NCBI GenBank assembly: GCA_963678215.1
Contig: OY782758.1
Span: 186,001-250,000 of the forward strand
DNA: 64,000 bases
From: Thiobius zoothamnicola
GTDB lineage: Bacteria > Pseudomonadota > Gammaproteobacteria > Chromatiales > Chromatiaceae
Direction: 5' to 3'
A program made the translations under genes and the position numbers. The notes below the pieces were generated by a model. That model was not told the origin of the DNA, ran no database searches, and saw only the letters and a program-made list of their open reading frames with translations. Shown piece by piece: positions 42,123 through 51,070 of this stretch (within the stretch, counting starts at the first letter, position 1; every line of letters starts with the position of its first letter).

Positions 42123-42542
42123 GTTTTCATGCTGCCACATTTCGAGAATGCAGATAGAACCGTTTTCATTGAAGCCAAAACTAACACCTAGCTCTTGAAA
42201 TATTACATCATGGTTTTTATCGACCACCGCTTTTACTCCCTGCACAACCATTGAGGCTAATTCAGTTCTAGAAAGATTAGCTAAAACAACATCGTTGAAT
42301 TTAACCCTTTCACTAGCATTGGCACGAAACTCGACCACTCGGTAATTTGGGAGAGGCTCATCACCGTCGCAATCATTATTAAAGCCAACTATTAAATCGG
42401 AGTAGAATAAAGCGTCGTTAAGATTCCCTCCCATCCATTCTTCATAGGCGAGATCAGAGCCCATTATTTCTCTCACTCCTGGGTTCATCCCAAACTCGAT
42501 ATTACCGATTCCTTTGTTTGGATATATTTCCATACTACTCAT
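42117..42542 (-). CDS. Cassette-encoded hypothetical protein (141 aa)
   Basis: A small soluble, acidic protein (MEIYPNKGIGNIEFGMNPGVREIMG ... GVSFGFNENGSICILEMW). The pattern KGIGNIEFGM near the start suggests a beta-rich fold of the kind seen in small immunity-like cassette proteins, but I cannot name a family. It fills one cassette between two attC-like sites, with the stop codon inside the downstream site's core. Confidence 0.65.
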   Translation of the reverse strand: MSSMEIYPNKGIGNIEFGMNPGVREIMGSDLAYEEWMGGNLNDALFYSDLIVGFNNDCDGDEPLPNYRVVEFRANASERVKFNDVVLANLSRTELASMVVQGVKAVVDKNHDVIFQELGVSFGFNENGSICILEMWQHENS

Positions 42543-42545
42543 GAC

Positions 42546-42632
42546 TCATAACGCCTTGCATCACCGGGCGCAAAAAGCAGAGCGACGAAGGAACGGCGTT
42601 TTTTGCGATCCGAGTGCATGCGATTGTTATAT
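42546..42632. repeat. attC-like site
   Basis: Left core TCATAAC and right core GTTATAT. The arms AACGCC, TTGCATCACCGGGCGCAAAAA and TTTTTTGCGATCCGAGTGCATGCG pair well. This is the fullest member of the family shared with the two sites flanking the restriction operon. Confidence 0.85.
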
Positions 42633-42633
42633 T

Positions 42634-43371
42634 TCATTTTTTCATTAACCCAGTAATTCTCTGGGTGCGGTATTTGAGTAGCTTTTCGATATTTGACTCC
42701 CATTGCAGAGGTAGTGGTGGCTCATTCCATTCCAACTCGCTATACCAGTTGGGTACAAGTGCTTCATTGAACCCACTTCTACCATTTAATGGTGAATCAC
42801 CATACAAAGTAACATAGCGTTTATAAAATGCTGCTTTTATGGTTTTTGAATTATCAGTAGGCCTGACTGTCCCTTTAGGTAGTAAGGCTACATTGCAGGC
42901 ACAAGAAAAATCACCATGGGGCTGCAAGTTGTCAGCAACAGCAGAAAAGAACTGTTTTTCAAACTCTATTTCCGATTCTTTATGTGTAAAAACATGGGCT
43001 AGTTCAAATTCACCTAACCCAGTATCTCTCCAGTTTGGGCCATTATATGTTTTTCCGTTTTCAAGGAAACACCAGATATGGCGAGGGAATGTATTATCAT
43101 CGATGATTGCTGAGTATTCTGGATTGAATGCTTTTTTCTTACCTTGACCACTGACGTAGCGTTTGACGCCTGGAAACACACAAGCGGAACCATCAAATAA
43201 ATAGTGATTCACATTTATTCTGTTATCAAATAGATCTGAAAAATAATCACGCTCTTCGCTATTTCTTTTTTGGATTTTTTCGACAATTTTTGGGTGTATG
43301 TGAAAAGCAAGATGTGCCAGTACAGAACAGATGTCCTTTTCAAATTCACTAATTCTATTTTCTATGAACAT
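42634..43371 (-). CDS. Cassette-encoded hypothetical protein (245 aa)
   Basis: A 245-residue protein with a His- and Cys-bearing middle region (RHIWCFLENGKTYNGPNWRDTGLGEFELAHVFTHKE, read in parts; FSCACNVALLPKGTVRPTDNS). GEFELAHVFTHK and the preceding NGPNW resemble HNH-like nuclease surroundings, but the full motif is not certain. It occupies one cassette and is AT-rich. Function unknown. Confidence 0.65.
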   Translation of the reverse strand: MFIENRISEFEKDICSVLAHLAFHIHPKIVEKIQKRNSEERDYFSDLFDNRINVNHYLFDGSACVFPGVKRYVSGQGKKKAFNPEYSAIIDDNTFPRHIWCFLENGKTYNGPNWRDTGLGEFELAHVFTHKESEIEFEKQFFSAVADNLQPHGDFSCACNVALLPKGTVRPTDNSKTIKAAFYKRYVTLYGDSPLNGRSGFNEALVPNWYSELEWNEPPLPLQWESNIEKLLKYRTQRITGLMKK

Positions 43372-43389
43372 GCACCATGCCTGTATGAA

Positions 43390-43450
43390 ATATAACGCCC
43401 GCGTAATAGGCGCGAGCTTGCGAGCGTCCTAATTTACGCGATTGTTATGT
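43390..43450. repeat. attC-like site
   Basis: Left core ATATAAC, right core GTTATGT. Between them CGCCCGCGTAA and TTTACGCGA pair, with the hairpin GGCGCGAGCTTGCGAGCGTCC inside. Confidence 0.8.
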
Positions 43451-43455
43451 GATAA

Positions 43456-44112
43456 CTACAGTACAACTTGGCCATCATTATATGAATTCTTTGACTGACT
43501 TCTATGAACTGGTCCATAAGCTATTTCTCTAAGATCACCCAAATAAAAATCTTCGATTGGGCCCTGAACATCAGGCTTATCTATTGCTACCCTAAACTCT
43601 TCTTGATGGGAGAAAGTATTTCTTTTTCTAAAGGCTCCTACTTCACCTTCATATGTTTTTGGGCAGAAATACTGCACATAGTCTGCTTTATACCTAAGAT
43701 TAAGCTCTTTTAGCTTAAAATCTATGCGCTCCATAAAGACATTGGCATTATGGATGAGAACAAAGTACTCCCCAAACTCATCCCATAACCGTTCGTCAAA
43801 TACCTTCCCTTCCGTAGATCGTGATATTGACTCTTCGCTAAGTGCATATAAACAGAATATATGTGAATATTTTGGGATACCTTCTCGCATACAAAAAGGT
43901 GCCATTATTTTAAATTTTCTTCCAGCAAGTTCTATCGATGCACCGTCATGTTGATGATAGCTACTAGCCAACTCAAATTTATCGAATTGCCCGACAGCCT
44001 CATTTTCACACTCTGAAAAAAAGCCTGCTGAATTAACATACACTCGTCCATTCTCAACAAAGTCAATCAAGTGCGATTCTTCTCTTGAGAATTTTATCAA
44101 GCAGTCACGCAT
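43456..44112 (-). CDS. Cassette-encoded hypothetical protein (218 aa)
   Basis: 218 residues beginning MRDCLIKFSREESHLIDFVENGRVYVNS and ending with LREIAYGPVHRSQ. The order of blocks (KF..EE....L..G.VY.NS.GFF, then IFCLYALSEES, then HQEEFRVAI) is common among integron-cassette hypothetical proteins of unknown role. No catalytic motif is evident. It lies between two attC-like sites. Confidence 0.68.
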   Translation of the reverse strand: MRDCLIKFSREESHLIDFVENGRVYVNSAGFFSECENEAVGQFDKFELASSYHQHDGASIELAGRKFKIMAPFCMREGIPKYSHIFCLYALSEESISRSTEGKVFDERLWDEFGEYFVLIHNANVFMERIDFKLKELNLRYKADYVQYFCPKTYEGEVGAFRKRNTFSHQEEFRVAIDKPDVQGPIEDFYLGDLREIAYGPVHRSQSKNSYNDGQVVL

Positions 44113-44126
44113 AAACTTTCCTCAAC

Positions 44127-44212
44127 ACATAACGCTTTGCTAAGGGGCGCGCTTTAGCGCGTCCCATGGAGCCAGCAACGCTGGCGGAATAACCTTAAGC
44201 AACTTGTTATAT
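44127..44212. repeat. attC-like site
   Basis: Left core ACATAAC, right core GTTATAT. The arms AACGCTTTGCTAAGG and CCTTAAGCAACTTGTT are inversely related. Internal hairpins GGCGCGCTTTAGCGCGTCC and GCCAGCAACGCTGGC are perfect or nearly so. Confidence 0.82.
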
Positions 44213-44214
44213 GC

Positions 44215-44667
44215 TTACTTGCACTTACTTATTGACGCTATTACTTGCTTTGGAAGTTCTCCAAAATTGTCTGCCACAAGAATGTGTTCATCATCATCTG
44301 GAATTGCAGGATGTGGAACTAACTCATTTACTCTAAAAATTGATACCGATGCTCTAATAAGCTTTTTAACTGATATTTTAAAAATGTAGCCTTCGCTATC
44401 TTTACCACCAGATAAAGCATAAAACTTTGCGCGATACATAAATGGTGTAGAAGAAATTCCTGATGTTGGAAAACCTCGTTGTTGCCACTGGTGAAAAACT
44501 ACGCTATTGATTGACGCGTCTCCTGCTACAATTCCACTATTACAAACAGCATGGGGATCGCCAGCACGAGGAATCGAGGAAAATGACTCTCCAAGTTTTT
44601 TAGGTTTTAGTTTGCCACCAAGTTTTTGAAACATTAGCAAACTCATTCCTCTATATAAATAATCCAT
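44215..44667 (-). CDS. Cassette-encoded hypothetical protein (150 aa)
   Basis: 150 residues from MDYLYRGMSLLMFQKLGGKLKPK to VIASISKCK. LYRGMS...K.GGKL.PK and SSIPRAGDPHAVCNSGI recall small ADP-ribosyltransferase-like or RES-type domains, but catalytic residues cannot be assigned with confidence. I chose the ATG at 44667, 13 bases from the attC core, over an upstream TTG lying inside the attC-like hairpin. It is the rightmost gene of the array. Confidence 0.62.
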   Translation of the reverse strand: MDYLYRGMSLLMFQKLGGKLKPKKLGESFSSIPRAGDPHAVCNSGIVAGDASINSVVFHQWQQRGFPTSGISSTPFMYRAKFYALSGGKDSEGYIFKISVKKLIRASVSIFRVNELVPHPAIPDDDEHILVADNFGELPKQVIASISKCK

Positions 44668-44679
44668 ATTTTCTCTGGC

Positions 44680-44743
44680 ATATAACAGCCTGTTTTGAGG
44701 GACTTCCTCCCACAAAACAAGATTACAAGGTTTCCCGTTAATT
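44680..44743. repeat. attC-like or attI-like end of the cassette array
   Basis: Left core ATATAAC and a possible right core GTTAATT, enclosing a strong hairpin (CTTGTTTTG/CAAAACA with GGGA/TCCC). It is upstream of the last cassette gene, where attI or another attC is expected. The right half is degenerate and no cassette gene follows. Confidence 0.4.
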
Positions 44744-45552
44744 CTGCGGGAGTTTTTTCAAATGTTTCATTTAACTGTTTGTTCTTCATAAGAAAATCTC
44801 TCTTTTCTACAAGTTGATGCCCAATTAACCGCGCGCGAGTCCCTTCTAATTGTTCTCCTTTTGTTCCATATTTGTCCCTTCTGAATAGGCAATACCACGT
44901 CATCCGGCGCTCAATCCGATACCGGACAATCCGTTCCCTTGGGGGAGTAACACCGCAATAAGTCATTGATCTGTTCATTCGTGCCATGTTGCCAAGGTGA
45001 ATAAGAGTGAACAGTCGGCTCTTACGATCCGTATGCGTCGCCAAATCCTCACGCCCAGAAGACCGAAGCGTAGATGACGATAACGCCGATGTGGATGGCG
45101 TGTGTGGCGTCTACGCCAAAGGTGTTTAGCCAAGTGCCACCGTCTTTGGCGCTGATAATACCGAGTGATCAATTCCGCTTGAGCCAAGGCGTGATGACAG
45201 ACCATAGCGACTACTGAAGACTATGCGTTGCACTTGCAAATTGAATCTGCCGTCTTCAGGTAATTCGAGAGTACGATTTGGCACGAGCCGTATTGTGCTT
45301 GTAATATTCCCCACGCCATCTTCCGAGTATAAAATATAGGCGTTAGCATCCAATCGGTCATGTTAATCAAATGAGATATCAGGGTAGTATTTTCGGTATT
45401 CTTGCTTAATAAACCTCCTCGTCCGTTGAATCTCAGATTGGGCTTTGGTGAGGTGCAAGGGTTTTGGCGCGATTAGCATAATTAATCCCTAATCAGCTGT
45501 TGTTCCTGACGGCTCCCAGTGTAGTTATTTATTTTATCGGTAATAAATGTAA
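44744..45552. other. Gene-poor region between cassette array and yhdP
   Basis: About 800 bases with only short, overlapping minus-strand frames and no supported gene. No integron integrase (tyrosine recombinase motifs) is visible. One frame around 45050-45165 encodes about 40 residues ending GVIVIYASVFWA with a membrane-like composition but has no start, so it may be gene debris. The yhdP promoter should lie near the right end. Confidence 0.5.
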
Positions 45553-48500
45553 ATGAGTCAATGGATTTCCGGTTTCTTTTGGGGTTTGAGGCAATTTTTG
45601 GTTGGATTGGTGATTGTTGGCGCAATGATCATTTTATTGTTGCGTTTGTCATTATTTTTTATCAACGATTATAAAATATATTTTGAAGATTGGTTAGGCG
45701 ATGCGTTGAATCAAGTTGTTGCAGTTGATCAGATACAGGCTGATCTGGTGGGTTTTAAGCTGGTGGTCCGATTTCAGGGTTTGATGCTGGGTGAACCGGA
45801 TGATCCAATCAGACTTGAACATGGCGTGCTTGAATGGGGTCGTCCGGGGGTGCGATTGAATCTGCAGCGACTGCATTTACGTTTGACCCGACAACCTGAC
45901 GGTGAGTTGGCGCTGCACGGGTTGCCGTTGTTTCGACAAGCCAACTCAGCATTTGAATTTCCGATCCAGCGTTTGTCATTGCGCGACGCAACCTTGTCCT
46001 GGCAAGACCTGTCTCAACAGGATTCCGCCATCGTGATCAATGATTTCAATCTTGATGTGATTCAGCAGAGTGGGCAAATTCAACTACGCGGTTGGTTTGA
46101 TAATGCTTTGGGAGAATTGCGTTTTGCGGCGGATATGCAGCCTGATTTCATGCAAGGTGAGAGTTATTTGCATTGGCGAGGTTTGCCGTTGGCCCGTGTG
46201 TTGGCGCCTTATTTGCCGGTTGGTGATCAGATTGATGCAGGTCGTTTACAGGTTGAGTTGTGGCAGCAGTGGCGTGATGGCGAACCAGTCGAAAATCAGG
46301 CGTATGTCCATGTTGATGATTTGCGATGGCGTCGTCATGCGCAATTACGTCGGATTGCGGCAAAGTTGAATGTACAACGCCAGCAAGAGAATCGTTGGCG
46401 ATTGGATGTGATGGATCTGGATTGGGGTGGCGAGCAGGATCGGTTAGGTCGAACCGTGTTGCAGATTCAACCGGACGGGCAGGGTGCCCAATGGGATCTG
46501 GCCACTGAGTATCTGGATGTTGAACTGGTCAACCAAATGCTTGGCCAGCATTTCAATCTGGAGAAATGGCGATCTGCGCTTGCGCGTGTAAAACCTCAAG
46601 GGCGTTTGCATGATGCCCGTCTACAAATCAATGTCAATGAGCAAGGCGTTGTGGAAACCTGGTTATTCAACACGAGGTTTAGCCGTTTGGGCGTTGATGC
46701 CTGGGATGATTTTCCGGAAGTGCGGTCGGTATCCGGTCATGTTGAAGCGCAATCTGGTTTGGCCAGCATTGATTTTATCTTGGAGGATACGGCGTTGCAT
46801 CTTCCGGGGTTATTCCGTAAGCCGCTCGAAATTGAGCATTTATCCAGCGCTTTGTATGTTATGGCGGATAAGCCGAATCGTTGGCGCATACAGGCGGAGC
46901 GCGTTCGCCTGGATACCTTGGATTTTGAAAGTCGTGGGCGGTTTGGGGTATCGCTTGATGGTGACAAATCGCCTTATCTGGATGTGCAGGCTTATGTGCC
47001 GGAGGTTGACGTCACAGTGGCGGGGGATTATGTGCCGGTCAGTCGGGTGAGTCCTGCTTTGATTGCGTGGTTGGATACGGCGTTGCAAACAGGGCGGGTT
47101 GAGCAAGCCAATGTGTTACTCAGCGGCCCGTTGGATACTTTTCCTTATCATGAAATCCGCAATGGCACATTTGAGGTGCTGGCCGAAGCGCATGATGTCA
47201 ACATGAAATATAAGCCGGGTTGGCCGGCGTTGGATGTTGCTCAGGGAACCTTGCATTTTTACCAGAACAGCATGGAGGCTGAACTTCTCGCTGGCGGGAT
47301 ATACGGTAACCAGGCGACCGGGCACGCGCATATTGCCAGTTTGGTGCCAACCAGTTCCCTGGCGGTGGAGGGTAGGGCGCATGGCCCCTTGCAGGATGTC
47401 ATGACGTTGTTATCTGAAGATGGATTAAAAAAAGATTTTGGACATATACCGGATTTAATGCGTTTTAGCGGCGATGCCGATATGGTATTGAGTTTGTCGG
47501 CACCTTTGGTGTCTGGGCGTGGAGAATTATCCCTTCAAGGTCAAATAGCGTTTGACAATAATCGTTTGTCTTTGACCCGACCTGCCATGACCGTTTCCTC
47601 GATTCAGGGTAAGTTAGTTCTGGATCAGACCGTTTTGTCTGCCACAGGTATTCAGGCTGAGGCGTTAAATACCCCAGTACGGGTGGATATCCAACCGGAT
47701 GCGGGTCGCCATCAGATTAAAGTGGCGGGGCAGGCCACGCCAAGCTTATTGAAGCAGATTTTGCCGGATTTGCCGTTGAGCCGGGTGAAAGGGGCGGCCC
47801 ACACTGGGTTGACTTTAACTTTGCCCGGTTTGCATCCGTCTACGCGATATGCTGGGACTGAGTTGAGGGTTGAATCGGATTTGCGCGGATTGCAAATTGA
47901 TTGGCCTGCGCCTTTAGGGAAAGCGGCGCGAACCGCGCGGCCATTGCGTTTGAGCATGATGCCGGATGACCTGACGGCTCCTATACGGCTCACTTACGAT
48001 GGGAAATTAGCCGCTGTTTTTTCACCGGACGGACATCGGGCCAGAGTGAATTATCAGTTAGACCAACCCAGATTGCCTGAAGCGGGTTATTACTTGCAGG
48101 CGGAACTGGATACGCTGGATCTGGCGGCGTGGCATGCTGTTATCCAGTCCGAATTTGGGCAGTCCGGTTCCAATCAACCTTGGTTCGTGCAGCTTGTCGC
48201 TGATCAGCTTGACTATGAGGGTTTGCAGTTAACCGGTGTTGATGTGCTGGCTGAGCATGGTTTTTCCGCCAAATTGCGGGGTCAGTTCAGCAGCGATCAA
48301 ATTCAGGGCAGCTTTTTTTACCCGATGGCGCTGTCTGAGCCTTTATCCATACATTTGGATAAGGTGGATATCGATTGGCGAAAGTCGGAAGGCAGACAAC
48401 CATTGCCGCAAAATACGGGGCCGGATCCGCGATCATTTCCCGCTATCCGGTTAATTTGTGATGATTTGCGGGTGAATGATGTTGCGTTTGGTCAGTTGAT

Positions 48501-49422
48501 GCTGGATAGCCATAAAGTCAGTTCCGGTTTGGCGATTGATACGTTGTTGGTCGCCGGACAGCATTTGTCATTGAATGTTGAAGGGCGTTGGTTCATGCAG
48601 GATGCGGCGCCAACCACCCACTTGACGGGTAAGTTTCATGCCCGTGATTTAGGCGATTTTCTACATGCCATGAGATTCCAACGCAATGTGCATGAGGCGA
48701 ATACCAACGTGTTATTTGACCTGCATTGGCCGGGTCATCCCTTGCTGGTGCGTCAGGAGAGCATTGCCGGTTCGGCTCATTTAATGGTTGGTGCCGGACG
48801 TTTGTCCGAGTTGGAGCCGGGATTAGTGAAGGTGTTGGGTCTGCTGAATCTGGAGGTGTTGAGTCGTCGTTTGCGCCTGGATTTTGCGGACTTGTTGGAG
48901 AAAGGCTACAGTTTTGATCGGATAGAAGGGGATTTCACCATGGCGCAGGGTAACGCCGAGACGCGTAATTTACGTGTTGCCGGGCCGACGAGTCATATTG
49001 AAATTGGCGGACGCATTGGTTATGTCGAACGTGATTTCGATAGTTTGGTGTATGTGACGCCGGAACTGGATGGCACATTATTGGTGGCTGGTGTATTGGC
49101 GGGTGGTCCGGTGGTCGGGCTTGGTACCTTATTGATTCAGCAATTACTCAGCGATGAAGTGAATGATTTCAGTCGGTTTGAATATAGCGTGACAGGCTCC
49201 TGGGATGAGCCTGAACTGAAACCATTAACAGCAGGTATTTTATCGGGATTGATCAATTCCATCAGCGGCGAGGAAAGTCAAAGCAGGACCGGGGAGCATC
49301 AAGCGATGATTGAATCTGACGTGACAGCGAAACCCAGCTTGCTGGAACGTTTATGGGAGGCGGTGCAGTCTGGCGAAGTGGATGGGTCATTCGTGGATGA
49401 CCCGTTGTTTGAGGAAAACTGA
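45553..49422 (+). CDS. yhdP: YhdP-family AsmA-like envelope protein
   Basis: A 1289-residue giant protein anchored by an N-terminal helix (GLVIVGAMIILLLRLSLFFI). It continues as a periplasmic beta-strand repeat structure with the AsmA-like C-terminal domain (SIAGSAHLMVGAGRLSELEPGL, VLGLLNLEVLSRRLRLDF, DSLVYVTPELDGTLLVAG). YhdP in E. coli is one of the redundant bridge-like proteins that move phospholipids to the outer membrane. Length and end match the TIGR02099 family. The gene stands alone, followed by the convergent hydrolase after 2 bases. Confidence 0.93.
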   Translation: MSQWISGFFWGLRQFLVGLVIVGAMIILLLRLSLFFINDYKIYFEDWLGDALNQVVAVDQIQADLVGFKLVVRFQGLMLGEPDDPIRLEHGVLEWGRPGVRLNLQRLHLRLTRQPDGELALHGLPLFRQANSAFEFPIQRLSLRDATLSWQDLSQQDSAIVINDFNLDVIQQSGQIQLRGWFDNALGELRFAADMQPDFMQGESYLHWRGLPLARVLAPYLPVGDQIDAGRLQVELWQQWRDGEPVENQAYVHVDDLRWRRHAQLRRIAAKLNVQRQQENRWRLDVMDLDWGGEQDRLGRTVLQIQPDGQGAQWDLATEYLDVELVNQMLGQHFNLEKWRSALARVKPQGRLHDARLQINVNEQGVVETWLFNTRFSRLGVDAWDDFPEVRSVSGHVEAQSGLASIDFILEDTALHLPGLFRKPLEIEHLSSALYVMADKPNRWRIQAERVRLDTLDFESRGRFGVSLDGDKSPYLDVQAYVPEVDVTVAGDYVPVSRVSPALIAWLDTALQTGRVEQANVLLSGPLDTFPYHEIRNGTFEVLAEAHDVNMKYKPGWPALDVAQGTLHFYQNSMEAELLAGGIYGNQATGHAHIASLVPTSSLAVEGRAHGPLQDVMTLLSEDGLKKDFGHIPDLMRFSGDADMVLSLSAPLVSGRGELSLQGQIAFDNNRLSLTRPAMTVSSIQGKLVLDQTVLSATGIQAEALNTPVRVDIQPDAGRHQIKVAGQATPSLLKQILPDLPLSRVKGAAHTGLTLTLPGLHPSTRYAGTELRVESDLRGLQIDWPAPLGKAARTARPLRLSMMPDDLTAPIRLTYDGKLAAVFSPDGHRARVNYQLDQPRLPEAGYYLQAELDTLDLAAWHAVIQSEFGQSGSNQPWFVQLVADQLDYEGLQLTGVDVLAEHGFSAKLRGQFSSDQIQGSFFYPMALSEPLSIHLDKVDIDWRKSEGRQPLPQNTGPDPRSFPAIRLICDDLRVNDVAFGQLMLDSHKVSSGLAIDTLLVAGQHLSLNVEGRWFMQDAAPTTHLTGKFHARDLGDFLHAMRFQRNVHEANTNVLFDLHWPGHPLLVRQESIAGSAHLMVGAGRLSELEPGLVKVLGLLNLEVLSRRLRLDFADLLEKGYSFDRIEGDFTMAQGNAETRNLRVAGPTSHIEIGGRIGYVERDFDSLVYVTPELDGTLLVAGVLAGGPVVGLGTLLIQQLLSDEVNDFSRFEYSVTGSWDEPELKPLTAGILSGLINSISGEESQSRTGEHQAMIESDVTAKPSLLERLWEAVQSGEVDGSFVDDPLFEEN

Positions 49423-49424
49423 GA

Positions 49425-50396
49425 TCAGGTTGCAGCTTCGCTTTTTTCACGCTGTCTGGCGCGTCGTGCCAGCCAGATGTTCAGTCCTTGCGCATTCAGC
49501 TTGATATCACTTGACAGGATCTCATAGACGCGATTTTCGGAGAGACCGGTGTGCGCCATCGCTTGGGTGCATAATGACTGCTTTAGCGCGGCGGTCAGAC
49601 GTTGGTATCGGTCTTCCGGGTTGTTCAAAGCTTCTTCTTTTAACGCGATTTCACGATGGTTCTCAATACTTTCACGCAGCATGGGTGCTAGTCCGGCTGG
49701 ATCATCGTGTTTGCCGAAATGGGTCAGGCATACGGCGTCCGGGTTCATCGCCAGCATGCGATCCAGGCTCTCCTGCCAATCATCAGGATTGAATGCGACA
49801 GGCGTGGTGGTGGCAATAAGAAACGATTTCGGCGTCGCCAGTTCCTGGTAACCCAGGCCAAAGGTATCGCCGGTATACAGCCAGTCGCTGGCGGCATCGA
49901 AAATACAGCCATGATGGTTGGCGTGTCCAGGCGTGTGGATGAAAGTCAGTTGGCGTTGGCCAAGATCGAAGGTTTGTTGATCTTCCGCAGCAATGCAGCG
50001 ATTCTCATCAATGGGTTCCAGGCCACCGAAATGCTGATTGAAAGCGGCTTCGCCGTACACCCCCACCGCGCCTGCGATCAGATGGGTGGGGTCAATCATA
50101 TGTGGTAGGCCCTTGGGGTGCGTGATCAGCGTTGCATTTTCGCATAACCGCATTAATTGCCCTGCGCCACCGGCATGATCAAGATGCACATGGGTCGGAA
50201 TGATCCAGCGTACTTGCTCCAGGTCGGCACCGATGTCTGTGAGAGCGTTTTTGATCTGCGGAAGACTCTGTTGCGTGCCGCAGTCGATGAGTGCCAGCTC
50301 ATCGCCATCTTGTATCAGGTAACAACCGCCAAGACGTGGACGGTATAAGTCGATATCAATCAGGTGGGTGTTGCAGCCTAAAGGGATTGCGGTCAT
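49425..50396 (-). CDS. Metallo-beta-lactamase-fold hydrolase
   Basis: A 323-residue cytoplasmic hydrolase of the MBL fold. ALIDCGTQQSLPQI, THVHLDHAGGAGQLM (HxHxDH), FIHTPGHANHHG, LYTGDTFGLG and CLTHFGKHD give all metal positions. The C-terminal about 70 residues form an additional helical region. Substrate unknown. Glyoxalase-II-like or lactonase activity is possible. It ends 2 bases from the yhdP stop in convergent orientation and diverges from the DUF423 gene. Confidence 0.85.
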   Translation of the reverse strand: MTAIPLGCNTHLIDIDLYRPRLGGCYLIQDGDELALIDCGTQQSLPQIKNALTDIGADLEQVRWIIPTHVHLDHAGGAGQLMRLCENATLITHPKGLPHMIDPTHLIAGAVGVYGEAAFNQHFGGLEPIDENRCIAAEDQQTFDLGQRQLTFIHTPGHANHHGCIFDAASDWLYTGDTFGLGYQELATPKSFLIATTTPVAFNPDDWQESLDRMLAMNPDAVCLTHFGKHDDPAGLAPMLRESIENHREIALKEEALNNPEDRYQRLTAALKQSLCTQAMAHTGLSENRVYEILSSDIKLNAQGLNIWLARRARQREKSEAAT

Positions 50397-50583
50397 TGAT
50401 GGGTTCCTTGTTTGCCGGGTCAGGTAGTATGATTCATAAATGATGTCGTCGAAAGGTGGTGGATTACCGCCTCTTGACGATACTGTCTATGACATCGGAG
50501 TAACGTTTTGTGGGAATATTGGGCATGCGGTTTTTATCCTGGTCAAACATCATAAGCTGTTTATTGTCGCATCATTTTTGTCT

Positions 50584-50961
50584 ATGAACGATCAGAAAAT
50601 CTTTTTGTTGTTTGGTGCCATTTATGGCTTTTGCACGGTTGCCTTCGGTGCTTTTGCGGCTCATGGTTTGCAAGGCGTGTTATCAACCCGGGCTTTGGCG
50701 GTTTTTCATACTGGGGTGGATTATCAGGCAATCCACGCTTTAGCGTTGCTTTTGGTGGGTTTATTGGCGCGACATCGCATCAGCCACGCGTTGCGTTTTG
50801 CGGGTTGGGCTTTCCTATCCGGCGTTTTGATTTTCAGCGGCAGTTTATATCTCCTGACGTTGTTGGATCTGACCTGGTTCGGTGCCATTACACCGATTGG
50901 CGGGGTGATGTTGCTGTTGGGCTGGGGGGCTTTAATTCGCCATATATTCCAGTATGAATAG
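50584..50961 (+). CDS. DUF423 small membrane protein
   Basis: A 125-residue protein with four predicted membrane helices. GAIYGFCTVAFGAFAAHGLQ and VDYQAIHALALLLVG match the DUF423 (YgdD/YwdK) pattern, and LTWFGAITPIGGVMLLLGW closes it. I chose MNDQKIFLLF at 50584. The frame extends 48 codons upstream but that part is not family-like. Function unknown. Confidence 0.85.
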   Translation: MNDQKIFLLFGAIYGFCTVAFGAFAAHGLQGVLSTRALAVFHTGVDYQAIHALALLLVGLLARHRISHALRFAGWAFLSGVLIFSGSLYLLTLLDLTWFGAITPIGGVMLLLGWGALIRHIFQYE

Positions 50962-51070
50962 TGTGCTGGATTGGTAACTTCATTAATGAAGAGGGATAAG
51001 GCGGCGAGTACTGCGTCAATTCAGTAATGATGGCGTATTGGCCCTGCAACTTGAGACGGACGATGCAATC

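Noticed and set aside
44643..45353. Minus-strand frames as an integron integrase or other gene
   Set aside because: No tyrosine recombinase motifs (R...HxxR...Y) or recognisable domain. Frames overlap and lack good starts.
50440..50583. Upstream extension of the DUF423 gene
   Set aside because: The extra 48 residues do not fit the family. The internal ATG gives the usual length.
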